NCBI GenBank assembly: GCA_011048485.1
Contig: DSDX01000018.1
Coordinates: forward strand, 1 to 7,241
DNA length: 7,241 nucleotides
DNA from: Candidatus Aminicenantota bacterium
GTDB taxonomy: Bacteria > Acidobacteriota > Aminicenantia > Aminicenantales > Saccharicenantaceae
Direction of reading: 5' to 3'
Position numbers and translations under genes: made by a program. A model generated the notes under the pieces. The model searched no databases. It was given only the letters and a program-made list of their open reading frames with translations, and was not told where the DNA came from. Every line of letters begins with the position of its first letter. The first letter of the stretch is position 1. Below, one piece after another: positions 7,177 through 7,241 of this stretch.

Positions 7177-7214
7177 GCCCAGGAAAATCGCGGTTAAGTC
7201 ACTGATCAAAAACA

Positions 7215-7241
7215 TGCCGGTGGAGGGAATCGAACCCACAC
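7215..7241 (-). tRNA. tRNA 3' part, probably tRNA-Leu (cut by window end)
   Basis: On the minus strand the window end reads as a T-arm and acceptor 3' strand. The T-loop TTCGATT lies between GTGGG and CCCTC, then comes CACCGGC (acceptor positions 66-72) and discriminator A at 7215. The matching 5' acceptor strand would be GCCGGTG, which together with A73 fits bacterial tRNA-Leu best, but the anticodon is outside the window. The T-stem has one T-T mismatch at 50/64. No CCA is encoded; TG follows, then a run of five T. The gene is convergent with trkH, 38 nt apart. Confidence 0.8.

Noticed and set aside
7203..7208. TGATCA palindrome before the tRNA as an operator or attachment core
   Set aside because: A six-base palindrome is expected by chance and there is no integrase or direct repeat in the window.

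Overview
The window is 7,241 bases of GC-rich bacterial chromosome, densely coded, with every protein gene on the + strand. Nothing in it suggests a phage, transposon, plasmid or CRISPR array. The taxon cannot be fixed from the sequence. The high GC, SD-type ribosome sites, a KinB-like kinase and TrkH/TrkA proteins fit a Gram-negative-type environmental lineage (Acidobacteriota or Aminicenantota would be my guess, at low confidence).

Region 1 (about 1-1906) is the end of a 2-oxoacid dehydrogenase locus. It holds a 5'-truncated E1 alpha subunit and a complete E1 beta subunit, 21 nt apart. Together they form the thiamine-diphosphate decarboxylase (E1) of a pyruvate, branched-chain 2-oxoacid or acetoin dehydrogenase-type complex. 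No E2 or E3 gene follows, so these must lie upstream or elsewhere.

Region 2 (1907-2030) is a 124-nt gap. It carries two overlapping small hairpins and a perfect TATAAT box, placed so close to the next ATG that the transcript would be almost leaderless.

Region 3 (2031-7176) is a tight five-gene cluster with gaps of 15 and 10 nt, a 4-nt overlap, then 19 nt. The order is: membrane sensor histidine kinase (HAMP-PAS-HisKA-HATPase), response regulator with a receiver fused to TPR repeats and no DNA-binding domain, a stand-alone TrkA N-domain protein, a second TrkA protein with N and C domains but a degenerate nucleotide-binding loop, and the TrkH potassium-translocating subunit. The reading I favour is a K+ uptake system with a split gating ring, co-expressed with a two-component pair whose regulator probably acts through protein contacts rather than DNA binding. 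That link is inferred from gene order and domain content only.

Region 4 (7177-7241) is a short convergent gap with no clear terminator, followed by the 3' part of a tRNA gene on the minus strand (probably tRNA-Leu, no encoded CCA), cut by the window end.
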